DNA of 64,000 bases, from NCBI RefSeq assembly GCF_910592395.1, contig NC_088310.1, forward strand, positions 23,513,491-23,577,490, in the 5' to 3' direction. This DNA is from Lineus longissimus (Eukaryota; Nemertea; Pilidiophora; Heteronemertea; Lineidae). Below the pieces are notes generated by a model. That model had not been told where the DNA came from. It was given only the letters and a program-made list of their open reading frames with translations, and ran no database searches. A program made the position numbers and the translations under genes. Shown piece after piece: positions 38,301 through 52,232 of the stretch; position 1 is the stretch's first letter, and each line of letters begins with the position of its first letter.

Positions 38301-38830
38301 AGACAAGGCACACCATCTCATTATGATGGTTAGGGTAATTAATTTGATCCCTGGTATATACAAAATGATTGGTTTAATTGTTCAATTTATCACCGTCATG
38401 ACATATTTGCTAGCAAGGGACGTAGTTAAAGGCACATTTGGATAATATCACATTGATATACACATGATGGGCATATTCTATTCTGCTTGCCAATTGTATA
38501 AATTGTATAAATTAAGGCAATTTTTCATGATTTATCATAGTCAGCATTATAACTTTAGACAGAAAGTTTAGGAAGCCTTAACCAAGACACATGCTTTTAT
38601 TTTTGTTAAAAGAAGACAGCAAGTAAGGCTGCAAGCTTCCGGATCATGACACTAGGTGTATGGCGAGAATTCAAGTCAAATCAACACAACTTTTCTCTTA
38701 AATCTTGATATCGGATATATCAACTTTCATTTTAGCAACTTGTAAAACACAGTAACTAAACATTTTAACGGATCACTGACCCAACATGGGGAATTGTGAC
38801 CGGCTACTTTATAACATTCTCATAAAGGCT
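35400..38830. other. No gene recognised
   Basis: Contains open frames of about 103 codons on the minus strand at 36.0-36.3 and 36.7-37.0 kb. They are cysteine- and hydrophobic-rich or otherwise featureless and match no family I know. Confidence 0.4.
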
Positions 38831-38838
38831 AATTATTA

Positions 38839-38968
38839 AGTGCTATTACCAGGCAATGTAATGGTATTTCTGGTGCCTTGCTTACGATTATGGCCTTCCC
38901 GGATCCCGGTTCTGGCGTCTTGCTTTAATCCTAATAATGCCAGGTGCCATTGGTAATTGCTAAGCACT
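38839..38968. repeat. 130-bp imperfect inverted/direct repeat
   Basis: The outer ends AGTGCTATTACC (38839) and GGTAATTGCTAAGCACT (ending 38968) are near-complementary. Inside, TCTGGTGCCTTGCTTACG and TCTGGCGTCTTGCTTTAA are direct repeats about 50 bp apart, each followed by ATTATGGCC or ATAATGCC. It resembles a very small foldback element. Confidence 0.5.
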
Positions 38969-39441
38969 ATCACCTCGCATTACTTTTACGATACTATAGA
39001 TGTAACATGGCCTGTTTAATTGCGGTTCATCACGCAAATATTACAACAAAAGACACTGTAAAGTCTTGGATACGATAAATGTACTGACATTTGTTTTCTG
39101 AAAAAAAGAACAAACTGGGATCCATAGGTTCCGATGAAATTTGTGACATTTACATTTGAAAAAAGACATCAGGCAAGCCTTGCTCAGTGATATTGAACGC
39201 ATAATATTTTTTAAAATTCCGCTATGTGTAGTGCTGAAGATCGTAGGAATGGACCTGAACAACATGCATGTCTGTGATCTTTAAGTACATGGAGCCTTTT
39301 AGGTATAATATTTATTTGGAAATCTGCCGATGCATCAACGCCATCAATATAGCACGTAGGTGTTTTAGGACCTGGAAGTGAAAGAGTTAATAGATGTACA
39401 TGTACATGTACAAGCACATCTTTTAATGATTGAGAACATCC

Positions 39442-40043
39442 AATCATGTCACAACTTGACATCTTTGCAAAAGAATTGGATAGGAAACTACATTGATATA
39501 TCTGTGTTGTCCATCTGATGACTCTCAACCATGAGTAGAGTCATGTGCAAAATTATTCAATGACGTAACTGGTAATGGAGGAGTGATGAATGTTCTGCTA
39601 GCTGATTCATGGATGTCCACTTGACCAGCATGGGTCAATACCACAGTGCCTCACCCTCATAGGGGGACCAATTACTTGAAGATGGCAAAATGTAAGACAA
39701 TTAGCAGAGACAGCAACATTTGAAAATCCATTTTATGAGCACAGACAAACATTGGTCTACTATTTATTATGTGTTGTCTGGTTCTAGTCTCAAGTAGTAG
39801 CAGTTGTGAGATCATCTGTAAAATAGCAGCATGATGTCATCACAGTCAGTCATGGCAATATGCCACAAATGCATCTAGGTGCACAACTCGGGAGTCGAAA
39901 GCTATTACCTTGGCTATTACCAAAGAAACTGTAACCTTTTTTGCTAGCCACAACCATGCAATGAACGAGTACTACATGTACCTCCCAAAGGAGCATTCGA
40001 CTATTTTTTTATTAAGCAGGTAATCATGTCACAACTTGACATC
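39442..40043 (+). repeat. Perfect 22-bp direct repeat, 580 bp apart
   Basis: The 22-mer beginning AATCATGTCACAACTTGA occurs exactly at 39442-39463 and 40022-40043, with no extended similarity in the flanks. It may be the residue of two copies of a dispersed element. Between the copies no gene is recognised. Confidence 0.7.
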
Positions 40044-40107
40044 GCCAGACTGGTAATGAGTTTGTTGCCTCTGATCATGATCCTGCAATAAGGATGCACT
40101 ATGGACA

Positions 40108-40121
40108 GGGGGGGGGGGGGG
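40108..40121. repeat. G14 homopolymer
   Basis: An uninterrupted run of 14 G's. Confidence 0.95.
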
Positions 40122-40124
40122 CAG

Positions 40125-43100
40125 AAAATTGTCCAACTTGACTGAGCCAATGCACAGCTAAATACCAAATTGATGAGGTTTCTGAAACGTTTATGATCGT
40201 CAGCATAATGAGGTCTATTGTATCCCAACTAATGCAGGATTGATTAATCGTCCATTATCTAAACAATTCATTCATTTAGCATTAATGCCAAAGTCAAATG
40301 ACGTCAATAGAAATCAATTGAACGTTATTAATACAGCTGTAACCTTCATTTCAAAATCGCAATGATATTTCTCATGCTTCTGCACTAACAAAACATCAAT
40401 GAAGTTTTCATATACTGAACAAATACAACGTGATACCAACAAAATCTGCCGGAAAAGACATGATTTTTTGATAAGTGACCCAACTACCATTCCAGGTCAC
40501 CGAAATATTTCACTTCCTGAATAAACATTCCTAAATCAATCAATAAGTCTTTGTGACATTATTTCAGTTTGTTAGTTTTTTTTGTCTTTGTTTTTTTAAG
40601 TTGTTGCTTGCACAAGTTTGAATGTTCTAGGGCGCTCAATAAAGGCAAGGGAGAGCTCTGAAGATTTATCTCCAAGGAGAGTCATAGTTTACAAAGCCAA
40701 GGACTCCGTCCCTGACCGTTCGTGCAGGTTTACACTTATGGTATGGCCACTGAGTTAGGCATTTAGAATTAGAAACATAAAGAGACACTACAAGTTGTGG
40801 TGAACCAACTCTGAGTACATTCTATTGAACTGATGGGTTTTGTTCCAAGATGCTGAAAAACCATTGAATACTAAAGTTGCCATTACTAAGTACACTGAAA
40901 AATACCTCATGACTATAGTAACGTTTAATGATATAACTAAATAGGACCTGACTTAAACACCATGGCAATTTCATTCATGTCACGTAACAGGATTTAAATA
41001 GGGCCTCATCTCATTCACTGAATTCATGAAACTAGTCGTACTTTCGAAAAATTTGAATGTCATTGATAATGCCCATTCACGTCACATTCGATGAAAACAC
41101 TTCATTAAATCATTAATTTTTATCTAGACGCAAATTTCCTGGGAACCTTAATGATAAGCTTTGATATGTAGGGCTATGTCACCCACTACTCAGTCAAATT
41201 GGGTCATTATAATCTATCATTATACTATTATCAAGAATTGAGCCACAACTGTAATGGTAAAAGTTCCTGTGTGGTGAGTGCCATCAGAATGTTTTGTGCA
41301 CATTTTTTTGTAACACCCAGTACCACTCACTAATTTTGAACAATTTTTAAGTAGACATTAGTGCTGGCTGACAGAAAGCCTCCTCTTTTAACCCACGATC
41401 ACTTGCCCTGCTCTTCCTTTTTACCCAACCTGGAAACAAGTAATTATCCATGAAACAGATTATCCAAAAAGCATCTATCAAAATTAAGTAAGCCTGATAG
41501 ATTTCACTGAAATCTATTTGATAAAGTATTTCAAATTACAACATATAATACTGCCATTACCAAAAGATTATGATTCAGCTAAGAGGTCTACCATAATCTC
41601 TTTTTTTTCATAATTGAGATATAAATTTTCGCGATGTAAATTAGAATCTTAACAGAACTGCAGAGGCACGGTGTTGCCTTGCTCAGAAAGTGCTTGTCTG
41701 AAGGGGTCCCTTAAACTAGACTTGGTCAAACTATAGACACAACTACACCAGCAAAAGCAGAAGTATCTAGACTCGAACTTGCAAAATATTCTTCTGCATG
41801 GATGTGTATGAAACCACTACACACTAGTTTCAAGAATAGGCCTGTAGTTTAGAAATTTTACTATATTCTTAACTTTTTAAAAAGAATATAGAGCAGCCGG
41901 CTCATAAACCACACCAGGTACAAATCTATCACAATTAAATTCAATCTAATCTAATATTGAAAGGCATAATGTTTGAATTTCTAAAGAACTTTGGTTACTC
42001 GGTCATGAGCAAAAAAACCCTTTTGCCAGTATAAACAGCTTATCGCAGACCGAATAAGTAAAAATCCAGGTCTCATGACATTTCTCATTGATCTCACAGT
42101 AAAGCTGTTGCCATCACCAGCCAGCTATGACAGGTATGCATTAAATTGTCCACAAAGCCTCATATTTCATCATGAGGCAAGCGCATGCAACTTCCGCATC
42201 ATCAACCAGCAATTTGATAGATCTAAAATGGCAGTGTTTGGTAAAGCAGCGTTCTAAGTCACCGAAACTCTGCCAGAGTTTAGAAAGAGCAGCCAAACTA
42301 TTTTAGAACAGATAGTCATCAAAGCTGTTCTGAGCTTTCTCAGTCATTTAGCTGACCTATTTACTTCCCCAAGGAATATCTGTGGGGAGGGAACAATCAC
42401 AGCCACTGCATGAACACGCCATCCCTAGATCTTTTGTGGAAAATGAAAGCCAAGAATTTATAAGACAGGTGATGGCAGGCATCATCCTCTAGCAGTAGAC
42501 CTTTGGGTTGTTTCCAAAATACCCTCACATATTGATTGAGTATATTTCAGATTTGATAAAAAGGCATGATGAAGGAGAATGGCAGCCATGGTTGTTAGGA
42601 ACGGACACTTCAAAACAAAAGCAACCACAGGCAGACGAACCACAACATTCTGTTTTGAAGGGTTCTATTCCTTCAATATCAACCGTTTTTTGGAAACTGA
42701 TCACTTTGGCTACAACGAGCCATACAGGCTCATGAGAGAGTTAATCTATTGGTATTTTCCTTTCTTGTAATGGTGTCATTCAAAGGTATTCTCAGGTGTG
42801 AAAGATTGATCTCATTTATGTTGTACACCGCTAGAAAAATACTCTTTACTCCTGGTTCGTTTCACTCTAAGCAACCAAATATATCCATATATTGTTCAGA
42901 GAAGGTCTACCCATCAAGCGAAAATATTCCTCCAAGGCAAAGCATGGCTGCTTCGGGGAGGCACCTTACAACCTTGATGATTTCGTCAGAAATCCCAAGT
43001 CCTCCCTAAAAGAGGACCACACACTGGAGATTGGTGTACAATTGGTGTCTCAAAATGGGACTTTTAACAATATGCACAGTTTAGGGATCTACATGTACAG

Positions 43101-44100
43101 TTAGGTCCGGTACTATTCAAAATATTTAAAATATTCGCTTACACATGAAAAGCTCTCTCGTAAAGGTCAAAGCAGAGTCATCTAACGGGAACTGCGTCAA
43201 ACTTAATCTGGCCCAACTCTTTCTCTGATCGCAGATCACAATGTTTCTTGCCACATGCACCTGCGATGATTCGAAACAGGTGAGCTTGAACATTAAGTCA
43301 GAACTAGCCACAGTAGATGCTAACCAGTTCAACGGTGTCCCTGGCATCAGGCCACCTTGTTAACTTGATAATATTCCAATACCACAGCCACTAAATGTGT
43401 TCTTCTGACCTTCCCTACATGAGTATTGCACCTATTGCATTACAATAAGTACACCAGGCGTTTCAGCAAACAAAAATCTATCAATGATGATTACACTCCA
43501 GTATAAAAAACAAATAACTGCACCAAGTATTCAGCTGCTGACTGTCAGAACAGTTATCTTGCTCAAATATTTTTCATTTTCCAATTTTTAACTGACAAGT
43601 GCTGAAGTACATGTACCCTATTAATTATGATATCTATTCTGTTGCACCATTTAGAGCACAATATACCACTCATGAGTTGTCTGCAAGCGGTTATTTGCAA
43701 TACTCCCTAAAAAGAAGAGCAAATTATTAAGTCGAGCTCACAACCACTGATGATGGGAGTCAATTGAACTTTTAGCAGCCATTGATTTTTGGCCTGTGAC
43801 AACCAAACAATAAAAACAGTCTTTTAAGGTTTCCAGCCTGAGGCAGTCAGAGGCACTGGTATAAAAGTTAATAGTCAACATCATAACTGGCTTCACAAAC
43901 CTTCTGGCGACTGCCAATATTCAAAATTTAACATTAGCTTAAAGCGAAAGACAACAGTCCCGGGGTTTTCTTTCAGAAGCCAAAGCACTTTGTTTCCGCA
44001 ACCCAAGAACAGAAATTGGACCAGAGGCAATTACGTTCTTCTCAAGATCAGGGTGATGCCTTTAATCAATTCTCAAAAGGGCTAGTATTTGGCAGGTGTC
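40125..44100. other. No gene recognised
   Basis: AT-rich. Overlapping short frames at 42.5-43.1 kb in two registers show no domain. Nothing else is supported. Confidence 0.45.
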
Positions 44101-44105
44101 TGAAC

Positions 44106-44169
44106 CATCCTCTCGCAGCAGGGCATTGTATTGTTCCTGAAATACTTGCAATCATCCTCTCACAGCAGG
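44106..44169 (+). repeat. 17-bp direct repeat, 47-bp spacing
   Basis: CATCCTCTCGCAGCAGG (44106) and CATCCTCTCACAGCAGG (44153) differ at one base. Confidence 0.75.
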
Positions 44170-44239
44170 CCTTTTTAAAGGTATCGTTACAAATACTAAA
44201 GAAACAAACTCCAAAACTTAATTGGCAATTAGAAAATTA

Positions 44240-46880
44240 AAGTAATCAAGAAGATCACTCATTGTTGATTCTACCTGATCCATTCTAATTTCAAGAATTC
44301 TGACCAGATCATCCATGAATCCAGAAGCAGAAGATGGCAATCTCGAAGTTGGCTCATTTCCCAAGTTGTTTGTCTTCAAATCAGATAGATTCTGCTATTA
44401 CTGAAGTCTTTGCTCAACCAGGTAAACTTGGGATCATTTTGACTTTTGAGTTGGCAAATATCCATGTTGTATACTTCATCTTCTGACTTCCACCTTCAAA
44501 TACATTTCTGTTCTGCCTGAGAAATCTCACAACACTAGTATGCTGGGATATAGAATATTGGTTTACAAACAAGAGTCTCAAAACTGAAGGAGTTTGTCGA
44601 AATGATGATCGGGATGGCACCAATGTCATGTAGTTCTCAAGGTTCCTGTGAAAGGGTGCCACAGAAAATCATCTTGATGTGTGCACGAACAGTTTTTATT
44701 TTTTTAAATATCAAATGAAAAGGAACACTCCCTATACAGTAATGTTAAAGGGATAAGCTATTTTAGTGCTGGCCAGACACTATTCTAGAACTCCTTTCAA
44801 GCGCTGAGCAGCTTTAGATCTTGAGAAGGACCCTACATCACTCATCAAATCTCCATGATCCACGCAAGCCTGAACCTGGCATATTTCCCCTTGTTTTTCT
44901 TCAATCTCGAAGTTAATTGGTGATTGGGAAATTGCCAGTTTATCGAGATAAGTCTGCTGTATCATACAGGCTGAGAAGATATCCACGCTCTTCTGACAAC
45001 ACCTATCACAATGTTTCATGATTTTATAGATTATTCTATGGAGAAGCAAGGTTGTTCAAGAGTTTATTAACCATGTTTAATCAAGTCTGCAGTATAATTT
45101 GTCCAGAATAACAATGATAAAACGCATTCCAGGTGTATTATTTGGAAATGAACAACATTCTTGGAATTTTATTTGAAAACATGTGCTAGTGTTCCCGTAG
45201 ATATCAGTAAAGTGAAACAGAAATAACACATTTGTTACAATTTATATATTTTCTATTCAGTTAATCACATGATCTGACAATATCTTAATGGCACTGCTTC
45301 AACTTCATTAAAAAATCTGGGACCATTTTACGACCGGTTGGTGTCACAGGCACTGCATCATAAACAAGCCCTATCAGCAATTGCACCAGAAATGCAGCAG
45401 GTGTTTCAGTAGTCATCATAAAGATCAAAATATGATTGTTGGTAATATTTTATTTATGGGAATGAAATATATAGCCAAAACTTGCTGTTAATGCCAGCAG
45501 TAGCACCGAGGGTGCAAGATTTGCTCTTCACAGTTAATAAAATGAGTGCACCATGTGTTTCTATCATGAAAGAGAATCTGGGAAAGGGCGTTCATTGAGA
45601 ATTCAAGAAACAGTTAAACCATACAGGTAAATATACATCAATAAATCAACATTGAAGACAATGAAGAGCATCAAACAGAATTCAAGAAACTAAAAATATA
45701 CCTACCTGGTAACAAATGGCAAGCAATAATCTGCACCAACCAACCTTAAATTGTAGTAATTTTGACATAATTTCGACAAAATAATTTACTTTTCCACCAA
45801 AACAGTGAAAACATTCAAAATGAGTGCAAATAATGCATTATTTAGTAATATCATTCTCCCTGAAGTAGGTCTTCATGTATATACGGTGACAGCTAATTAC
45901 TAAAGTATTCCAAAAGGCTAAAGCATAATAATCATTTCATGGAGACAATCAGACAGTTTTTCAATCCATCAGCTCATACATGTAGATATTCCATGCATGA
46001 TATTCAAGCAAAGTTTATCAAGTGCAAGTTCCTCAGGTGGTGCTATTGTCAATATTCTATGACAAACTAAACAATGGCATGAAAAAAACTTGTCACAGAA
46101 CATTCAATGATATGAATGACCGAACTGCACTGATACCAGGAGGAGCGAGCCTAGGTGCAGCACAAAACAGGTTACTGCTAAAACGCAGAATAAAATCATC
46201 AAAATGAAACAAAATTGCTGCAACAGAACGAAATATTTATGAAATGAACCTTGGAAATGAAAGAGACCTCTCAACTCTTTCACTGCCAACTGCGACTCTG
46301 GTGGAACTTGGCCCAGCCACACCGTGTTGAACTGCGACCCCAGTTGTTCTGGACTTCATCGTTGGCCTTGCGCTCACTGCTTATTCTAACTGATGGTGTG
46401 GTGGATCTTGAAGGAATATCTGTGGAGTGCGGTTTTCAGTCCACGGCCTTGATGAGTAGATCAACTTGGGTGGGTCTAAAAAGAGGAGTTGTTGAGTGTT
46501 TTATCACAGAGACATTCCCTAAACTGACTTCAATTAAGGATCGGCAAGGTATGGCAAATCGATGGAAAATAGGCATATATAAATATTCAGCTACACGTAA
46601 AACCAAAATAACAGTGACATGGTATGAAATGTACACTGCCTACAGAGAGTTCAGAGTACTTGAACTGTGCAGAAAAAGTGTAAGGTTACAATAAAACATG
46701 CGGCCGATATTTTTATCAATACCACTTTAAAATTTAGCCTTATTAAATGTGAAACGCACGTACAAGATCCCGGAACAAAATAGGATCGATGAAGACAACA
46801 GATTGCCAAATCCTCTCCTCCTCATCACATGCGGTGGATGCATAAGGTTGAGCACCACTTAGGAATGGAGTGGCGACACT
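44240..46880. other. No gene recognised
   Basis: Includes the longest non-repetitive open frame of the window (46251-46694, 147 codons, plus strand). Its peptide has no recognisable domain, signal peptide or repeat. About one frame of this length is expected by chance. A direct repeat of AGAATTCAAGAAAC lies at about 45598 and 45680. Confidence 0.4.
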
Positions 46881-46882
46881 GT

Positions 46883-46931
46883 GGCGCCAATATGGGTGCA
46901 TTTAGTAAATGAGGGTGCTATTGGCACCCGT
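46883..46931. other. Nested palindrome
   Basis: GGCGCCAATA (46883-46892) pairs with TATTGGCACC (46919-46928) with one mismatch. Between them ATTTAGTAAAT (46900-46910) forms its own small palindrome. GGGTGC and GCACCC at 46913-46930 give an alternative local stem. Role unknown. Confidence 0.7.
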
Positions 46932-46939
46932 TAAAGGAA

Positions 46940-48265
46940 TAAGACTTCTCTGAATGTCTTTTTGATCCGTTCATTCTGGTAATTACCTCAGAATCAAATG
47001 GCATGTACACATCTTGTTTTGTCAGTGTAATTACTTAATGAACGAGCCCTTCTATCGAACAGGAGGCGGTGTAAACAGTGGACCAAATTTCTTCCCTATA
47101 CTGCGAATATCACAACTGTCCAACTTATTGTCCGCTTCACAAAGTGTTGTGCTGTGTTCAACAACTGGCACCATTTTGCAATGTTTTCCAGTGCTGGTCT
47201 AGCAGTTTTTCAAAGTACATGTACGTATTTTTTTTGTTTGTACATGTATCCATCATCATTTGTTCCATCCGTTTACCCAAAAAGCTACTTCTTTCCGGAA
47301 ACTTTTTGTGATGAAATCAAACCGAGCACCACCATTACCTTTATGGCCATTTGAGCATGGACATTGAGGAACATCACTCGAGGGCTAATGCCTTCAGGGT
47401 ACGGCTACAGCTCCAAATAGCAGCTCCATTTGGAAATGTACTCTAATTGCCAGAAGAGAATACTTTAGAGTCAGATGGTTTGCCAGAGGCAAGATGGGGA
47501 TGGCATTGGCCTCTGGGAAAGCTCCAATAAGTGTCATTGAACAAAATCGGCCATGTGTGACATCACCGATAAACTCTGTTGACATTGAGGTTTGCTGGGG
47601 AATATTTCTTCGAGGCCACAAAGGACAGAAGTCGGAACAAAATTCCAACAATAATTAAAATCCCAACATTGATGTTGTGATGTCTCAATAAGTATCAACG
47701 ATAACTTCAAGTTTTGTCTTTGGCCTCATTTTGGTTGAGTTAAAGTGGCATGTCAACATTTTTAGGAAACATCCCCTAGTTGACAGGTGTAAGCAATTAT
47801 CTTCAAGCTTTTTGCAAAAATTCCGGTAGAAAGCAGATTTAAAGTCGTCACCCAATCCTTGCATCCATTCGAGAGAGAAAAACTTCATCCGCTCGGAAGG
47901 TATGGGTTCAATATTCTAATCATTTGAGGTAATTGAAGATTTTTTGTTAACATAATTTCCAGGTTTCTGAACTGACTCCAGTTACACAGTTTGACATTTC
48001 AAGTTTAACACCAGTACCCCTTTAACATATCAGTAAGTCATTTTGTTGCAAAATAGAGCAAGTGACATCCTGATTGGATCCGAATCATCGTTGTTTAGTC
48101 ATCATGCAACAGATAACAGGAAAATAACACAATGCTCAGGAAGGGTTGTAATTTTATAACAGGAAGCTTCGGGATAATATCATCATCTACCAAATCATGG
48201 CAAGATCTCAGGCAACAAGTCTGTACTGGGTAAACATATTCTTCAGTGACATCACCATGGCGGCA
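46940..48265. other. No gene recognised
   Basis: Short frames in several registers at 47.0-47.4 kb show no motif. A TACATGTAC word occurs near 47215. Confidence 0.45.
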
Positions 48266-48268
48266 TAT

Positions 48269-48288
48269 GGGGGGGGGGGGGAGGGGGG
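48269..48288. repeat. G13-A-G6 tract
   Basis: Thirteen G's, one A, then six G's. It could form a G-quadruplex. Confidence 0.95.
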
Positions 48289-48299
48289 TCTGTCACTCC

Positions 48300-49955
48300 C
48301 TCACTTTCATCCCTATCACAAGGCATCACTCACACAGTTCGCACTGCCTCTTTTTCTAAACCCTATAGAAACAGGTTCAGGCCAGCCAATCTTTCAACAC
48401 AACTGTGAAAAACAAACAGTACAAAAATGGGACAAGTTGATAGCAAACATCTCAAACAGGTAAGTTCAGTTATGATCAACACAGTCATGTTGGTATAAAC
48501 TGTAATAAATACCACTTTTGCACAATTTCATCTATAATGTTTTGTTTGATTTATACCCAGGCACACTCTTTGTTTTCACCAGAGGGTTCATTCACCTGTG
48601 TGCACTTTTACTGAAAACTTAACGAAATTGATATCAAACTTTAGCTAATAAGGGGAACTCCTCATCCTAACAAAACAGCATGAATGTGTGTCGTCATATA
48701 CTGTTAAGTATTAAATATCAGCATTATTTTAGCCATTATTATTTTTGGGAATCTACATGTAAGATATTCATGAATAATTCCCCCATCCAGCCGACCTCAA
48801 GTTTTTGAAATTAAATTGTACTTTGAGGGTGTTTTGATCAGTCTTGTATATCAAGGTGTTCCATTTTCGGATGTGTCTTTTCAAATTGTAGACCTGACCT
48901 GGCCCTGATAGTGGGATGAAATTACATTAAAGGAGGAGTAGAGGGATGCCAAGCTGGCACTTATGTTATGCTCCATGTTTAAGAGAAATGCACGTCAATA
49001 AAGATGTTTGAGCTGGCCCTGTCTCCTCCCTCTCTTCCTTGAACAAAAAAAGAGCAACTCCGGCAGATCAAATCTCTATTTTACAAACAGCTGACAATAA
49101 TGTTGGTGGTAGTCTGTGACGATGCATATCAGAATGGTTATGTGGCAACATGAATGTCGATCAAACCCCAGATGTGATGTTGATGCATTTCTATAGATTC
49201 TTGGCATTTTAGCAAAATTTGAACATTCCAGCAGTCAATATGAGTCCACAGTAAGTATGCATTGTGTAAAAGAACAATACACCAAACTCAACATCATACA
49301 TCTAGGCCTGATTACTGAATATTTGTCAAGCTTTCAAACATGGCCACATGTGTCGCCACATGCGCTTAAGAACCATATGGCCATTCGATCCAATTCATAA
49401 ATTGTGAGGTACATGTAAGACCCACATGTATTTTAAAAGCTCAGTATTGTAAAAGTGACTAAAATGATGTGGCATAAACTGTACCAATTGTTTTATTTTT
49501 AGGGTAAAAACTCTGATCATGACAAAATATTCGAGATCCTTTTTCCCCCAAAAAATGATAAAAGGACAATGCATTCATGAATTGTGAGATGGTCCCTTGG
49601 CCGCCATGAATGATTTTATTGACCACTTTCTGTCCATAATTGAATCTATCAACAAAAGCTGAAAATACCAATGAATAAGTGACCAGCTGAGGGGTCATTA
49701 CAGGCTAAGTTAGAAAAACAAAATGGGCTGGATAATATTTATCTAACTTGTCTATAATAAGGCCAAACAAGTTCTACTCAGTCCGAAGTCTATAATGTTG
49801 TGCATGCGATTACATGCTACAGTACACATCATGACATCATCGCATCATCAGAAGTTGTAGCGACATGCATGACAAACTGTACAAAAAAACCTACCCATTG
49901 AAGTCTAAAAAAAAGATTCAGTTTCTAGTCCGATCTCAACTTGGAGGTGTCATCC
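48300..49955. other. No gene recognised
   Basis: No coding motif, RNA gene or clear repeat seen. Confidence 0.45.
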
Positions 49956-49964
49956 GGCTTCACA

Positions 49965-50170
49965 CTTTAACCCGGGTCTATATAGAACTCAGATGACCAA
50001 CTCATTCAGCTACAACCTTAGCATTTATGTACCACTAGTACCTAATTATACACCTGGGTGAAGTATGTAAGTTCCACAAAAAAGACCTGCGACTGTGGGG
50101 TTCGAACCAGTGACCTGTTTACACAGAGAACCAATTCAGACCATCTGAGGATTGCTGGCGATGTTGGTGC
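49965..50170 (-). mobile_element. tRNA-headed SINE (degenerate)
   Basis: On the minus strand a tRNA-like head contains CAGATGGTCTGAATTGG (box-A-like) and a perfect box B, GGTTCGAACCCC (50108-50097). About 35 bases downstream, CACCCAGGTGTATAATTAGG (60-41 of the 50-kb block) matches the 'CACCCAGGTGTAAATGGGTACC' type of body I know from invertebrate SINEs. The head does not fold as a complete tRNA: the T-stem has mismatches and no acceptor stem forms. Ends are approximate. Confidence 0.6.
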
Positions 50171-50199
50171 CCCCATCCCTGCCTTTCCAAATGTTAGGA

Positions 50200-52225
50200 C
50201 TTGTTTCCATAGTCATAGTCTCTTATTTTAATCGTTAAGTCCTAAAGGAATTGATGTTGTCACACTGAGGGTATTGGTCATGTAGCCTGAAAACTGTCAA
50301 TAAATTGTTATGGCTTTCCCAATTAACCATGTGAAACTATCTATACAGAAGTTCCATTTTATGCATTAAACAGTACATATTGAGCAGCTGGAATTCCCTT
50401 TTATTAAAATGTATGATTCATACATCAAGAATTTGCTTCCCATCCACACGAAAATAATGCAAAACTTTCTAGGTCTATTTTTGAAACAATAAGCCCATGT
50501 TTTTCTGAAAAATCGAAACTGCTTGTATATGATAGTAAATTTTGTAAAGTCCCAAACAGATTTGAACATGTCCATATCACTCTCATACAATTTTCAAATA
50601 AATGACATCTCCTCAAAAATGGGAACCACTTGAATTTTTCAACTTGATGTCAATCGAATGTCATATGTGCAGTCAGACAAAATTTTCTAAGCACTTCACT
50701 TATTTGCATTTACTTTTATCAAAGCACGATATTAGGGAATGTAAACACAAAAGACTATTGGTGTAAATGTTGGCGGAGCACCTGCAGGTTTATCAAATAT
50801 TTATCACACATTGCCAATGCACCCATTGTTCTTTTTTATCATTGTATTCTTTTACAGTGAAATTAATTTTAATCTCCTGTAATGCACCTGGTATGCTCTG
50901 ATGGAAGTAGTGAAATTGATTTGATAAATTTTCTTTGGAAAATTAGTGTAAAAAATAACCATTTTATCATAGACAGCACTTGGAATGTCTTAATTACAAG
51001 AATTTTGTAGAGCATCAACCTTCCAATATGTCCTGAGGGACAAATGGTGACATTAACTGCTGAAATATTAAACGATTAACTTTGTTTAACCTATTTGAAC
51101 CAGGCATTGAAGTGAACAGGAAATCTTTCAGTCACTTATATCATGATTGTTGCTAGCATATCAAAGCACATACTTCTGGGCCCAGCAAAATATTTCACTG
51201 GATTAATTGTCATGACATGTGAATATGCTACCCAAACGTGATTGGTCTCCCGCATTCAGAATGAGGTGTCACCACGTCTCATTGACCCAGGGACAACTCT
51301 GCATGAAAGTTTAAAATCTTCTGTTTACTTGAATATAGCTTATCGCCTGCACGAAGATCCATTCAGTCCACTGGTGATACGATTACCCAAAGTCACATGG
51401 GGTTCATAGCAAACACACCTCCCGGCCATAATTCGTTCGGCTAATCAATCGCCTGCATATCACCTCAAAAAAAATGACGCTACATGACGCCTCCAAAGTT
51501 TTCTTCATCGTTTCAATTAGGTTTGGCTTTATCCACGGCAAGGGTTGCCTAGCGGCTAACTATGCAGCAAGCCAAAGCTTTATTTATGATCAGGAAAACA
51601 TAATGGTCAAATTAGCCTGTTTTCTTTCAATCATAAGGACGGACTGGTTTTCCCCTCAGGGTATTCGTATCTGCAAGAAATGTATAACAACCCTCTTACA
51701 TGATATGAATAAGTAAATGTGTTGTTGTTAATGCTAGCCTAAGCATTGATGTAGAAGGGCTAGTCCCGATACCCTCAGGGTCCAGGTCATGTTCCTAAAC
51801 CCTTGTAATCTTTTTAAGTATGAAAGAGGTGCTATTCAAAGGTTTCACCAGCCTGTTCAAAGCAATTGATTTTGATTATTGGTTTCAAGTTTGTGTTATT
51901 GACACAGCTCGTATTCCTGGCACGCCTGAGGCAACTTTATTGAGCTCTGCCAACCTTAAGACATGCTTTGGAGCCCAAAATTCATAAACAGGCGACGAAG
52001 GTCACAGTTTTGGCAGTCAGATGTCATTATGCCCTGGTCTGACATCAGCTTGAGAAGACATGAATGACAAAACCATTATGATTAGCTACATGTAAGCTTT
52101 GTAGGTAAGGACACTCTAAAAGGATGTCTGATATTTGCCAACAATGTTCAATAATCCATTACATAATGGCACTGAGCATACCCAGGCATGAAATATTGGA
52201 AGCCACGTGGGAAAACTTCAAATGC
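50200..52225. other. No gene recognised
   Basis: No motif, RNA gene or strong repeat seen. Confidence 0.45.
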
Positions 52226-52232
52226 AAAACTT

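Noticed and set aside
39390-39412. ATGTACATGTACATGTAC as a regulatory palindrome
   Set aside because: The same word type occurs near 15276, 25020, 43608 and 47215; it looks like a common genomic word with no specific context.
46251-46694. 147-codon open frame, plus strand
   Set aside because: No domain or compositional signal. With about one stop per 16 codons, roughly one frame this long is expected by chance in the window.
50070-50170. Possible tRNA gene because of GGTTCGAACC
   Set aside because: Box B is perfect but the T-stem is mismatched, no acceptor stem forms and the SINE body follows, so it is SINE-derived.
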